Shown here: piece after piece, positions 55,342 to 64,000 of the stretch
How positions within the stretch are numbered: the first letter of the stretch is position 1
How the letters are laid out: each line of letters begins with the position of its first letter
Assembly: GCA_022457155.1 (NCBI GenBank)
Contig: JAJGOT010000901.1
Span: forward strand, 95,271 to 159,270
DNA from: Cladopsammia gracilis
Taxonomy: Eukaryota; Cnidaria; Anthozoa; Scleractinia; Dendrophylliidae
Reading direction: 5' to 3'
DNA length: 64,000 nt
Notes under the pieces: generated by a model
Told to the model about the DNA's origin: nothing
Database searches by the model: none
Seen by the model: only the letters and a program-made list of their open reading frames with translations
Position numbers and translations under genes: made by a program

Positions 55342-56241
55342 ATGGCGATGGCGATGGTTCCTGAAGAGGTCATTTTTGTACAAACAGATCCTGCATTCAA
55401 TATTGTCCTTGAAGCTCTGGAGGAACTGAGGGATCAAAACCGGCTAATAACTACATCTTGCCGGACTGCACACCTTAAAAACATTGAAAGTGATAACCTG
55501 GATGACGAAAAGAGTAACATATTTGGCGGCGTGCAAGGATTTGCTCGTACTGCCTCCTCAGTTCTACGTATGTGTATGTTACAGGCAGTAAATATCAGAC
55601 GAGGATTATGGCCACGGATTGGAAACCGCTCTCAGAAAAGAAACAAGGCGAGCGGGAAGTTGAATACAGAAGTCAACAAAAATTGGAATTTTAGGCTTGC
55701 AGACAAGAAGTCTGATGCGAGAAAATATTGGAGCAAATACGATGAACTATACCCCCACTTCCTCATAGAACATGAAATCCACGCTGTTAAAATTAATGAC
55801 CAAATTAGTTTGCCAAGAATGATGATTATATTCAGGGATAACTTCACAGAGGTTATTGAGATAACTACAAAATTTAAAGCCACTCAAAAAGATCGCAGAT
55901 CTTTATTCGAAAGCTACGTTCACGTCGTCTGTACTGTGTTTTCAATTGAACAAGAAGACAAGAAAGAGAACCAAGATGGTCCAACCCTGAAGCTGTTGAA
56001 ATATCTCTTAAAACCAGTTGTCATCGACGACTGGTTTATCAGTGAAAGAACACTGAATTTTTCTAAGACCGAGAAAGATTTGCCTAATGCTTTGGATGAC
56101 CTGAAAATTAAAGAAGAACCAGGAGCAGCGGCAGTAGTACAAAAAGCAGAAGAAGCTGAAGAAGAAGAAGAAGCCGGTGAGAAGAAGAAGAAGAAGAAGA
56201 AGAAGAAGGAGAAGAAAACGACACCGAACAAAAGGAATTAA
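55342..56241 (+). CDS. Acidic-tail family gene, outer right copy (299 aa), tail frameshifted to poly-Lys
   Basis: Body as in 22480-23379: EVIFVQTDPAFNIVLEALEE, FGGVQGFARTASSVLRMCML, LWPRIGNRSQKRNKASGK, ARKYWSKYDELYPHFLIE. From about residue 165 onward it differs from its mirror (RDNF/RNNF, VVCT/VVCI, SERTLNF/ERRLNF, LDDL/LDHL, VQKAEEA/VPKAEEA). After EEEEEAGE the GAA repeat is read in the AAG phase, giving nine consecutive Lys and the end KKTTPNKRN. The mirror gene instead ends in ~20 Glu. Either a functional switch of tail charge or a loss-of-function change. Confidence 0.78.
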   Translation: MAMAMVPEEVIFVQTDPAFNIVLEALEELRDQNRLITTSCRTAHLKNIESDNLDDEKSNIFGGVQGFARTASSVLRMCMLQAVNIRRGLWPRIGNRSQKRNKASGKLNTEVNKNWNFRLADKKSDARKYWSKYDELYPHFLIEHEIHAVKINDQISLPRMMIIFRDNFTEVIEITTKFKATQKDRRSLFESYVHVVCTVFSIEQEDKKENQDGPTLKLLKYLLKPVVIDDWFISERTLNFSKTEKDLPNALDDLKIKEEPGAAAVVQKAEEAEEEEEAGEKKKKKKKKKEKKTTPNKRN

Positions 56242-56844
56242 AATAGGCCTTTGTATTCTGTTTATCCGTTCTGTTTAGCCGATTCCGCTGGATGATCAGT
56301 AAAAAGCGAAGCGACTCTATACCCCTGCTTAAGCCGAGTGCCATCGCTGATAAATTCATGCTCTAATCCTTCACATTTTAGACTGCGCGCAGTCTCTTAT
56401 TTTTCTTTAAATCAGTCAAGCGCGATCGATCCGAGAATGGCGTGACATACGATTTTTACAGCAATTTGCATGATTACAAAATGTCGCTCTCTCGCTTGGC
56501 ACTGAGAAAAGGGCGACAGCTCGCGGTCTATTCACATTTTATCTAATAAAAAATGTTGAGAAACGAATGAGGCGGACTTAGTTGAAATGCTCAAAAGCTT
56601 TCATTTGAGACATTTGAATACCCAAATACCCAAATTTTAATGACTTAGACAATATCTCAAAATTTTTGTTTCTTTTAAGTCTAATAACGCTGATCCGTTT
56701 GTCTGTAGAACTGTTGCTGCTTATATTTATGATTCAATGTTAAAGCGACAATTAATGATTCTAATCCAATTATTAGACATGATTATTTTATATAACATAA
56801 GTTATATTAGGTAATACCATGTATATATATGGGAATACTGAATA

Positions 56845-57089
56845 AGGGACGGACCATTTAATTTTTGGTGGTGGGGTGGACAATTTATTCTGAGCATGAA
56901 TTTTTTTTTCCAGCATCACTAATTGCAAGAATTTTTTTACCTTAATGCTTGAATTTTTTTTCACGTGCTTTCTTGTGCACGATTTTTTTTTTCTCTTAAA
57001 TTTCTTCTGCAGGAAATTTTTTTTGGTAATTGCCCAACCCCCACCCCCCCCCCCCCCCCCCCCAAACAAAAATTAAATGGTCCGTCCCT
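56845..57089. mobile_element. Complete MITE, AGGGACGGACC ends
   Basis: AGGGACGGACCATTTAATTT at the left and AAATTAAATGGTCCGTCCCT at the right, with a long poly-C tract near the right end. Partial copies at 2486-2690 and 21722-21882 each lack a different end. Confidence 0.9.
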
Positions 57090-58404
57090 AAATTGTTGTT
57101 CTTGTTGTTGAATAGTCACGCTTTTGTAATTTTGACTTTCTCAGTCGCTGAATTTGTTAACAGACTCAAACCTTACGACTGCACTACATAATATATAATT
57201 ATATAGGAGGTTTAATGGAGTATTCTAAATCCATATAACACTGATGGAGGACAAAGAGACTTCAGCCGTATTTTACTCATGTTAGAATTTTAATTAGGAA
57301 GACAATGCCTGTAATTTTTTAAAGCTTTTAAAGCGTCTTCAACTCAAATGATCAAATAGATAGCTGTACTAGACTCATGATTGCACAGTCTGAGATTTTA
57401 TTATTGTCACTGTATGTAACCGTTTTTAACCAGACTTTATAAGTCAAATTTTTTTATAAGAATCAACACCAGTGCTTCGCATACATGAACCCACAAACAC
57501 ATTAAATTATTTACTTTATTCATGTTTGTTATGCTACTTCGCCTCCCGTCAAGAGCGACACACTGTCTTCAGACATATTTCATAAACTTGTCGGAACTTT
57601 TGTATTTGAATAACAATGGCAAGCTTCCTCTATTGAGTGTTTTTACGTGACGTCACGGCGGCCATATTGGTGTCCCAAAACAATGAAATGGCGGCCATGT
57701 TGGTGTCCCAAACGAATCCTATGGGACTTTAGCTCTATTCTTATTCAAACATTTGCTATTGTTTTAGCACTCCAATATGGCCGCCCGTCACGTGAGTGAA
57801 AACACTCTATACATCCCGCGGCAAAAACAAGAATGAGTCGAGCCTTTTCAAGGTATTGAAACAATACGGGAGTGATCAATCATACTGTAAAAAAAAAAAA
57901 AAACTTTTGATCGACTTGAAAAACCGTTTTATAATGTTTATTCAAACTTCGTCTGTAGCTAGTGATACGCGAGTAAGAGTTACATTATTAAGTGTCCTTC
58001 TAGATATAAGATGAAACGACATTGTTTAGAACAAATTAAGGGCACTTGAATACGCTGGTGCTGCTAAGGTTACTGCCGTTGCTTGGAAACCAGTGAAAAA
58101 TAAAAATTTGATCACATTTCATATACTTGATGAAGTATGAAAGTAAACAAAGCATGTCTTTCCTGTGAAATTTGATTTGCGAGCCTCTTTTATTTCACTA
58201 CAGGCGCTAAAACTCAAATAATTTCGTCCCAAAACACTATTAATGCGTTCGCAGAACGCCTTCATAAATCTGTTAGGCAAGCGAAATCGACAACAAGGAA
58301 AATGCCAGTTTACAAACCGCCGTGAAGAATAAAGAAGAAGAGGTACAACTGTAATGTTTTGGTCCTTTCTCAATCCGTTCCCTGCAAAACAACAAATACA
58401 TCAG
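57090..58404. repeat. Segment shared inversely with 1048-2485
   Basis: Contains the family 3'-flank module (57108-57634), the TIR element 57635-57807 and the inverse of the 84-codon frame at 1079-1333. Absent from the left arm between 21717 and 21722. Confidence 0.88.
57635..57807. mobile_element. TIR element (GAGTGTTTTCAC ends), uninterrupted copy
   Basis: Same family as 1627-1942 but without the 133-bp nested element; provides the empty site. Confidence 0.87.
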
Positions 58405-59005
58405 AAAAAAACACAAGAGGGACAGGTCTTACGTACTGGACGACAAGAATAACTACACACCCCTCATAGAACCGATGGTGCAAAGCACTTCTCGAAAGGT
58501 TAAACAAATAACCGAAGAACTTTATCACGAAGGCTATATTGACGAAATGACTGTGAAACGGTTATCGCAGACACCTAACCCACCAAGAGTACCTGTTTTA
58601 TACACTTTTGATGACTATCTGAACGAATGTCAGCGTTCGTGGACAACATACTTCAGCCTATAGCTAAATCCAAGAGAACTCTTGCTAAATCACAAAAGTC
58701 CTATCAAGGACACAACAGACTTAATTAATTTCATAGAAAGGACACCCCTCCCAGAGGGCACTTTTTTAGTCTCACTAAACGTTACCAGTCTCTACACGAA
58801 TATACCACAAGGGGAGAGGATAGACACTGTGTACAGAGCATACGAGAATTTCTATGGGGACAACACCTCCATCCCGACCCATCCTCTCAAAGAAATCCTA
58901 AGAGTCATCCTTCAAGAGAATTCATTTGAATTTAACAGGAGAAACTATCTCAAAATACACGGAAGATGGCAGTTTCTTTTCCAAACATCTTTATGTCGGC
59001 GGTAG
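58405..59005 (+). pseudogene. Degenerate Penelope-like reverse transcriptase segment
   Basis: Reads RSYVLDDKNNYTPLIEPMVQ, TEELYHEGYIDEMTVKRL and TPNPPRVPVLYT; then, after a deletion of the conserved region that normally follows, a frame-shifted VDNILQPIAKS stretch, DTTDLINFIERTPLPEGTF and LVSLNVTSLYTNIPQGE. These are the early reverse-transcriptase blocks of Penelope-like elements. No complete catalytic core or GIY-YIG domain. Mirrored, shorter, at 21289-21717. Confidence 0.75.
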
Positions 59006-59560
59006 CGCGGTCGAGACAGAAATAATCAGCTTCAGCACAGGTAACCCAAGCTCCTAGTGTGAGAAACCGTATATTGAGTGTCTTTTGGTAGTTTAGTAAT
59101 ACGAGCGTCACTTCACTGAGGTGTCGCGTAACAGCGACGGTTTGTGTGAAAGCCCCGTTGCCTAACAGCGCAAATTATAAAGGTTTTATGGGAATTTATC
59201 GAATATATTATTAGGAACAGTATCGGGAATAAAAATACAATAAAAATGCTTTACCTTGTTTCCCTGTTGTATTTCTTGTGTCTGCTTGGGGATTTAGGCC
59301 ATTTCGGAGCGAACACACTCAAATATACGGTTTCTCACACTCTAGGAGTTTGAAATTATGTACCAGTCAAATCCAAGAGCGCCCATTCCCCCCCCCCCCC
59401 CCCCCCCCCGCCCCTCCCTTCCCGGGCATACCCCGGGCATTTGACGAGAGGTAAGCTCCGCATAGTGGGGCATTTTACGCGAAACGAGGCCCGACGGGGC
59501 CACGTTGGTCAGCGGTCGCAAGGCAAAGGATTTCGTAATCCATCCTTTTCCAATTGACCT

Positions 59561-59575
<15 letters not shown>

Positions 59576-59595
<20 letters not shown>

Positions 59596-59647
59596 AGAGC
59601 ATCGCACCGGTATCGCGAGGTCACGGGTTCGAACCCCGTTGAAATCC
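59576..59647 (+). tRNA. tRNA-Thr-like (GGT) gene or tRNA-derived repeat
   Basis: 72 nt. Acceptor GGCTTCA pairs with TGAAATC apart from one mismatch and one G-T. The D arm AGCTCAGTTGGTAGAGC is canonical. The T arm ACGGGTTCGAACCCCGT pairs perfectly, and the A and B boxes are near consensus. The anticodon loop would present GGT, but position 33 is C, not T, and the anticodon stem is imperfect. A run of T follows ~12 bp after the 3' end, as a pol III terminator. A mobile-element-borne tRNA relic is more likely than a working tRNA. Confidence 0.55.
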
Positions 59648-59689
59648 TGGATTTTTTTTTCAGGCTTCTTTTCGCAATTGCTTAAATTG

Positions 59690-61250
59690 CGTTCACAACT
59701 GCGAGGATCATTCTTCATTTTGATTCCATTCTTTTCCGGTAGTTTCCACGTAGTTTTGCTGTTGTGTCTGTTGACTCGGTTGACCTCTTTCGTTATTGCG
59801 TTCGACGTTAGGAGAACGCCATCCTAATTTCAACCGTATTTGGGTATCCTGTGGTCGATGGGAGACCTGTGCATGCCAGGCGTGAAGAATCGAGATTTTT
59901 TGGTTCGATGGACGGGCGATGTTTAAAATCTGCGCCATTTTGAATAATTATTATGCGCGCGCACCAATTTTAAGCCCAATAGCTGGCCAAAGAAATTGCG
60001 GGATCCACCTTTTCAGCCGAAAAATACCTAGTGCGTCCGTCCGTGTTACCAAGCGTGGATATCTTTGGATTATTCGGTAAGTGCAATCATTTTTCTCAAA
60101 CTTCATGCGATGTTTCTTAAAAAGTTCATCACTTCAACTTGTCAAAGCCTTACCATGAAAGTTCTTAGTACTCCAAGAGCATGTGGAAAGCCCGACGTCG
60201 GCGTCCCAACTACAACAAACCGAAGACCTTCGCTGCTGTCCTGCTTTGAATTGGTCCTCGAGTTTGCCGAACAACAAAGCAAATCAAATAATTACACTTA
60301 CCCAAAGTTGTCTCAAAGCAAATCAACCAAGTTATTGTGCTTTGACCCATAGCGTTCACAAATACAAACCAAACAAACCGAGTCATTGTACTTGGTGGCC
60401 ATTGCGCCAAATTTACATGTTTTGTTACATTTTCCCTTGCAACTATATATATTCAAGTTACTATCATTCATGTTACTGTTACAAAATTAGTCTCGCACAA
60501 TCAGTATCTGAACTACATTGTAACTAAGTAGATAGACATGTTTTGTTACATTTTTTTGGTTTCACTTTTAAAATTACTATTGTTCATGTTGCTGTTTAAA
60601 TACTTCGTGTTTCTCAATTAATATATTGCTCCTATCTTTTCCTATGATTTTAGTTACCGTAAATTCAGACAATTCATTGAACTTCGAACGCACTTATTAA
60701 TCTTTGATTACTGCTAGTAAATATTCATTATTCTGGAGTTCAGATGCGTTTGTTTAAAGTGTGGAGCGCGGACAAGGAAATCAGTCCGGAAAGGTGTTTT
60801 AGCAGGAAACTATTCCGAGCTCGTATCGAAAGGTAAAGTAATTTTTAGTCATATCTCAGTTATAATATTCTGTCGCCATGAAAGCACACAGGAAATTTTA
60901 CAGTTATTGTAAAACAGGTATTAGTTTTTCCAGATGACTTATTAGCAGAGCTAATAAGGGCGATTTATATGCTACATGAACAACAAGTATACATTGGCTT
61001 TCAATTTCTTTTGTTGTCTATATGTATAGTATATCTATATGTTTTATTTGTGGTTTTTTTCCAATTGGTTTATGATCTGTTTATTGAAAATATTGAGTTA
61101 TATTATCTGTTTTGTTGGTGCGTCTCTGCGTTTTTGAAAAGGCTTGTCCAATACGGGCTTGCTGTGTAAATAAAAATTTATATAAATTGTTACATTAAAA
61201 GGTGTGAAACGTTGTAAAAATTCCTTTAACTAGTTACTTTAATACCTCCT
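59690..61250. other. Interior of the 2.75-kb TIR element
   Basis: AT-rich, with only short incidental open frames (for example 60183-60527). No protein motif recognised. Confidence 0.5.
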
Positions 61251-61389
61251 TGCCCGGACGGTGGGGCATTTGATGCTCTGTGAAGCCCTGCCCGGTGGGG
61301 CATTTGACCGTGTAAACTGCCCACATAGCGTGAGTGGGGCATTTGACCAATTTTTTATAAAAAGTCAAATGCCCGGGGTTTGCTCTGGT

Positions 61390-61420
<31 letters not shown>

Positions 61421-62243
61421 GGGCCCTGGGGGGATGGGTGCTCTTGGATTTGACTGGTACATTATATAAAATCAGCGGAGAAATCAGTGAAACTAAAACT
61501 CGCTGGAATCGCTCCGAAATGGCCTAAATCCCCAAGCAGACACAAGAAATGCAACAGGGAAAGAAGGTAAAGCATTTTTATTGTATTTTTATTCCCGATA
61601 CCGTTCCTAATAATATATTCGTTAAATTCCCATACAAACCTTTATAATTTGCGCTGTTACGCAACAGGGCTTCCTCACAAACCGTCGATGTTACGTGACA
61701 CCTCAGTGACGTGACGCTCGAATTACAAAACTCACAAAAGACCCTCAAATATTACGGTTTCTCACACTAGGAGCTTGAGTTACCTGTGGTGTTAAGAACG
61801 TTTTCATGCCGTTGTTATGTACGTTTTAAGCCCGATTTTACATCTCGCAGAATTCTTGTTAATTCTCTAAATTGCTTCTGTTTACTATTTTCGTTTACCT
61901 TCCGTTAAGAGCGACACGCTGTCTGGCTTGCAAACGAAACTTTGAATGAATGAAATAATTTAAATCTTAATAACAATGAGAGATTCCTCTCATTCTCCGA
62001 AGTACAGGAAGTCGTAATTGTAACAGATTCCACCAAGAAGAGCCACGTATTAGTGCGTTTTGCGAGGACCCAGTGCCTCTACCTCCCCTCCCAGTAGTGG
62101 GACAATCTGTGACTGCGTATAGTCCTCCGCATACATAGAGCTGCATACCCGTAATCGGGGAGAACATGGAAAGACTCCAAATATTTGAGGGACAATTGGT
62201 TTAAAGCAAATAAATGACAACATTGGAGCCTTTCAAAACAGCA

Positions 62244-62300
62244 TACCCCCCTCCCCCCCTCCCCCCCCTCCCCCTTGCCCCCCCCCCCCCCCCCTCCCAG
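62244..62300. repeat. C-rich homopolymer tract
   Basis: Runs of C broken by single T or A bases, just upstream of the fifth acidic-tail gene. Confidence 0.95.
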
Positions 62301-62338
62301 CCTCACTCCATGTAGGGAGTGCGATTCCATAAAGCCTG

Positions 62339-62487
62339 TAACCGGTAAAAACCGGTTTTGTTAGAAAAGCATGCACGAGGCTGGAAAAGCTCGCGACTCA
62401 AACAAGTCGACTACATCCATGCTTCAGTTATTGTATACACGCGAATAATCAATGTAAAATAGTGTTGACAATTCTAAGCATCTTATC
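62339..62487 (+). promoter_or_regulatory. Promoter region of the fifth acidic-tail gene
   Basis: TAACCGGTAAAAACCGGTTT at 62339-62358 and AATCAATGTAAAATAGTG close to the ATG. Both correspond to the elements of the palindrome copies although the surrounding sequence is much more diverged. Confidence 0.55.
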
Positions 62488-63459
62488 ATGGCTCAAGCCC
62501 ATCAAGAGGCCATCTTTGTACAAACAGATCCCACATTCGATATTGTCCTCAACTCTCTGACGGAACTACGGAATCAAAATCGCGTGCGAATTACACATAA
62601 CCGGACTGCAAGCGTTCAAGACATTGAAAGTAATAACCTGAGTGGCGTACTGAGGTTCACATTTGGTGGTCTGTATGGATTTGCTCGTACAGCCTCCTCA
62701 GTTCTACGTATGTGCATGTTAGCGGCAACAGGTATCAATCCAGGGTTATGGCCAACAATAGGGCTGTATTCTCAGCAGAGAAACGTGGCGAAGATGGTCG
62801 TCTCGCCACCAGCTTTGCCATTCAGCCTTGCATACAACCAGCCTGATGCAAGAAAATATTGGAGGAAGTACGATCAACTCTACCCGCACTTCCTCATACA
62901 ACGGGAGATAAAGTCCGTACTAATAAATACCTCAATACGTGTGCCCAGTATGATGATTATATTCAGGCCTGTAGGTAACTTAACGGAGGTCATTGAGATA
63001 AACACAACATTTACTGTCACTCGAATAGATCAAGCTTCAAGGCGTTTCATTAGCTACATTCACGTCACCTGTATTGTGGGTTTAGTTCAAGCAAACTTGC
63101 AAATGGTCAACTATATGGATGGGCTATTCACCAAGACGTTGAAAAAGCATCTAAATAATCCTTTAAGAACAATGGAAGGTTTGTTTAACATGGCTCAGAC
63201 TCAAGAGATCATCTTTGTACAAACAGATGCTGCATTCGATATCGTTCTTAACTCTCTGACGGAACTGAGAAATCAAAATCGACTGGAAACTACACATAAC
63301 CAGACCGCAAGCCTTCACGACATTGAAAGTAATAACCCAAATATCGAGGAGGAGGAGGAGGAGGAGGAGGAGGAGGAGGAGGAGGAGGAGGAAGAGGAGG
63401 AGGAGGAGGAAGAGGAAGAGGAAGAGGAGGAGGAAGAGGAAGAGGAAGGAAACGAATGA
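62488..63459 (+). CDS. Acidic-tail family gene, fifth copy with duplicated N-terminus (323 aa)
   Basis: Starts MAQAHQEAIFVQTDPTFDIV and follows the family body: FGGLYGFARTASSVLRMCML, LWPTIG, DARKYWRKYDQLYPHFLIQ, SMMIIFRPVGNLTEVIEI. At about residue 231 a second N-terminus begins (MAQTQEIIFVQTDAAFDIV) and continues ~55 residues to DIESNNPN. It then jumps directly into ~37 Glu codons (GAG/GAA) and ends GNE. This looks like fusion of a full copy to a second copy that lost its body. It is the most diverged member, yet the body is still open. Confidence 0.78.
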   Translation: MAQAHQEAIFVQTDPTFDIVLNSLTELRNQNRVRITHNRTASVQDIESNNLSGVLRFTFGGLYGFARTASSVLRMCMLAATGINPGLWPTIGLYSQQRNVAKMVVSPPALPFSLAYNQPDARKYWRKYDQLYPHFLIQREIKSVLINTSIRVPSMMIIFRPVGNLTEVIEINTTFTVTRIDQASRRFISYIHVTCIVGLVQANLQMVNYMDGLFTKTLKKHLNNPLRTMEGLFNMAQTQEIIFVQTDAAFDIVLNSLTELRNQNRLETTHNQTASLHDIESNNPNIEEEEEEEEEEEEEEEEEEEEEEEEEEEEEEEEEEGNE

Positions 63460-63637
63460 GGCGGACTTGAAATCAGTTCAACAACTTTAATTCGAATTGT
63501 CACTCTTTTGACCTTCCTTCACTCTTTGAACAGTCTGTGAATTTGTGAACACACTCAAACGTTACGACTGCAATACATAATTAGAGTTTTGATGAAGTAA
63601 TGAAGAAGTCCTTAATTTAGCCATGTGTTAGAGCCTT

Positions 63638-63928
63638 AAGCCTGGTTTCCATATAATCGCAACGATCGCAACGATCGTTAAGCGTTACGATCGACGATCG
63701 CTGCGATTCTTGCGACCCTTGCGATCATATGGAAACCACAACGTTGCGATCGTTGCGATCCGTTGCGATTGCGATGGCAGAGATAGAAAAATTTCTATCT
63801 TTGCGATCGCAATCGCAACGATCGCAACGTTTTGGTTTCCATATGATCGCAAGGGTCGCAAGAATCGCAGCGATCGTCGATCGTAACGATCGCTGCTATC
63901 GTATATGGATTATATGGAAACCAGGCTT
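63638..63928. mobile_element. Foldback rich in GCAACGATCGCAACGATCG
   Basis: AAGCCTGGTTTCCATATAAT at the left is opposed by ATTATATGGAAACCAGGCTT at the right. Repeated GATCG-centred words fill the arms. The same architecture as 31411-32122 (GGTTCTCATATGATCG ends), but with a different core word. Confidence 0.9.
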
Positions 63929-64000
63929 TAGAATACATTGTCAAATAGATTGCACAAAAGACCCTTGAATGCACAAATCTGGGCATATGCAGCCGAGATA

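Larger units (their letters stand above)
44256..57011. repeat. Right arm, outer block, of the giant inverted duplication
   Basis: Reverse complement of 21722-34466. Continues outward past the point where the left arm is truncated, into a full MITE and the segment shared with 1048-2690. Confidence 0.95.
59036..61788. mobile_element. 2.75-kb element with ~350-bp TIRs and tRNA-like cargo
   Basis: CACAGGTAACCCAAGCTCCT at the left is opposed by AGGAGCTTGAGTTACCTGTG at the right. Similarity continues inward through the GTGAGAAACCGTA block, GGAACAGTATCGGGAATAAA and a CCAGTCAAATCCAAGAGC block to a homopolymer C (left, ~59390-59409) or G (right, ~61391-61419). A second inverted pair, GGGCATTTGAC/GTCAAATGCCC, lies just inside. 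No transposase; the interior carries the tRNA-like gene at 59576-59647. Target duplication not clear. Confidence 0.82.

Overview
This is a eukaryotic window. The evidence is a 14-exon gene with canonical GT-AG introns, several intronless genes, tRNA-like sequences with internal A and B boxes, and a very high density of short terminal-inverted-repeat (TIR) elements, foldback palindromes and Penelope-like element (PLE) fragments. AT-rich base composition, short introns and the repeat types suggest an anthozoan cnidarian, probably a stony coral. That is inference, because no species marker is present.

Left third (1-21 kb). A plus-strand gene at 2976-12265 joins a core with the motif order of the RAG1/Transib DDE transposases to a C-terminal ubiquitin-hydrolase-like cysteine peptidase. 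It has an in-frame stop and a frame break, so this copy is probably decaying. Downstream are a threefold ~280-bp repeat, a minus-strand exon with a C2H2 zinc finger (15042-15353), and an intronless protein-kinase gene (15989-17062). The 3' end of the kinase gene has been duplicated in tandem twice, and both extra copies are frameshifted. A pair of TIR elements and a PLE fragment complete this part.

Middle (21.3-59 kb). A very large inverted duplication dominates the window. The left arm (21722-38733) and right arm (42353-57011) face each other across a 3.6-kb spacer. Each arm carries two intronless genes of one unrecognised family: an N-terminal IFVQTDP motif, a conserved ~200-residue body and a long Glu-rich tail encoded by a GAA/GAG microsatellite. 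The four genes all point toward the outside of the palindrome. A collapsed copy lies in the spacer and a fifth full-length copy at 62488-63459, so the whole 20-64 kb interval is a local expansion of this family. The copies share an AACCGGT-type double motif ~110-130 bp before the ATG and similar 3' flanks. The arms differ by discrete events: an A-B-A arrangement present only on the left, a TIR element with target duplication only on the right, microsatellite length changes, and a tail frameshift that changes poly-Glu to poly-Lys.

The arms are packed with non-autonomous elements: a TTAA-flanked element containing three nested palindromes or elements, one of which carries a tRNA-like promoter; a 108-bp satellite array; and several perfect foldbacks. 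The spacer also holds a RecQ-like helicase pseudogene cut off by a foldback element. Right of the palindrome are a degenerate PLE reverse-transcriptase segment, a 2.75-kb element with ~350-bp TIRs that contains a tRNA-Thr-like gene, the fifth family member and a final foldback element.
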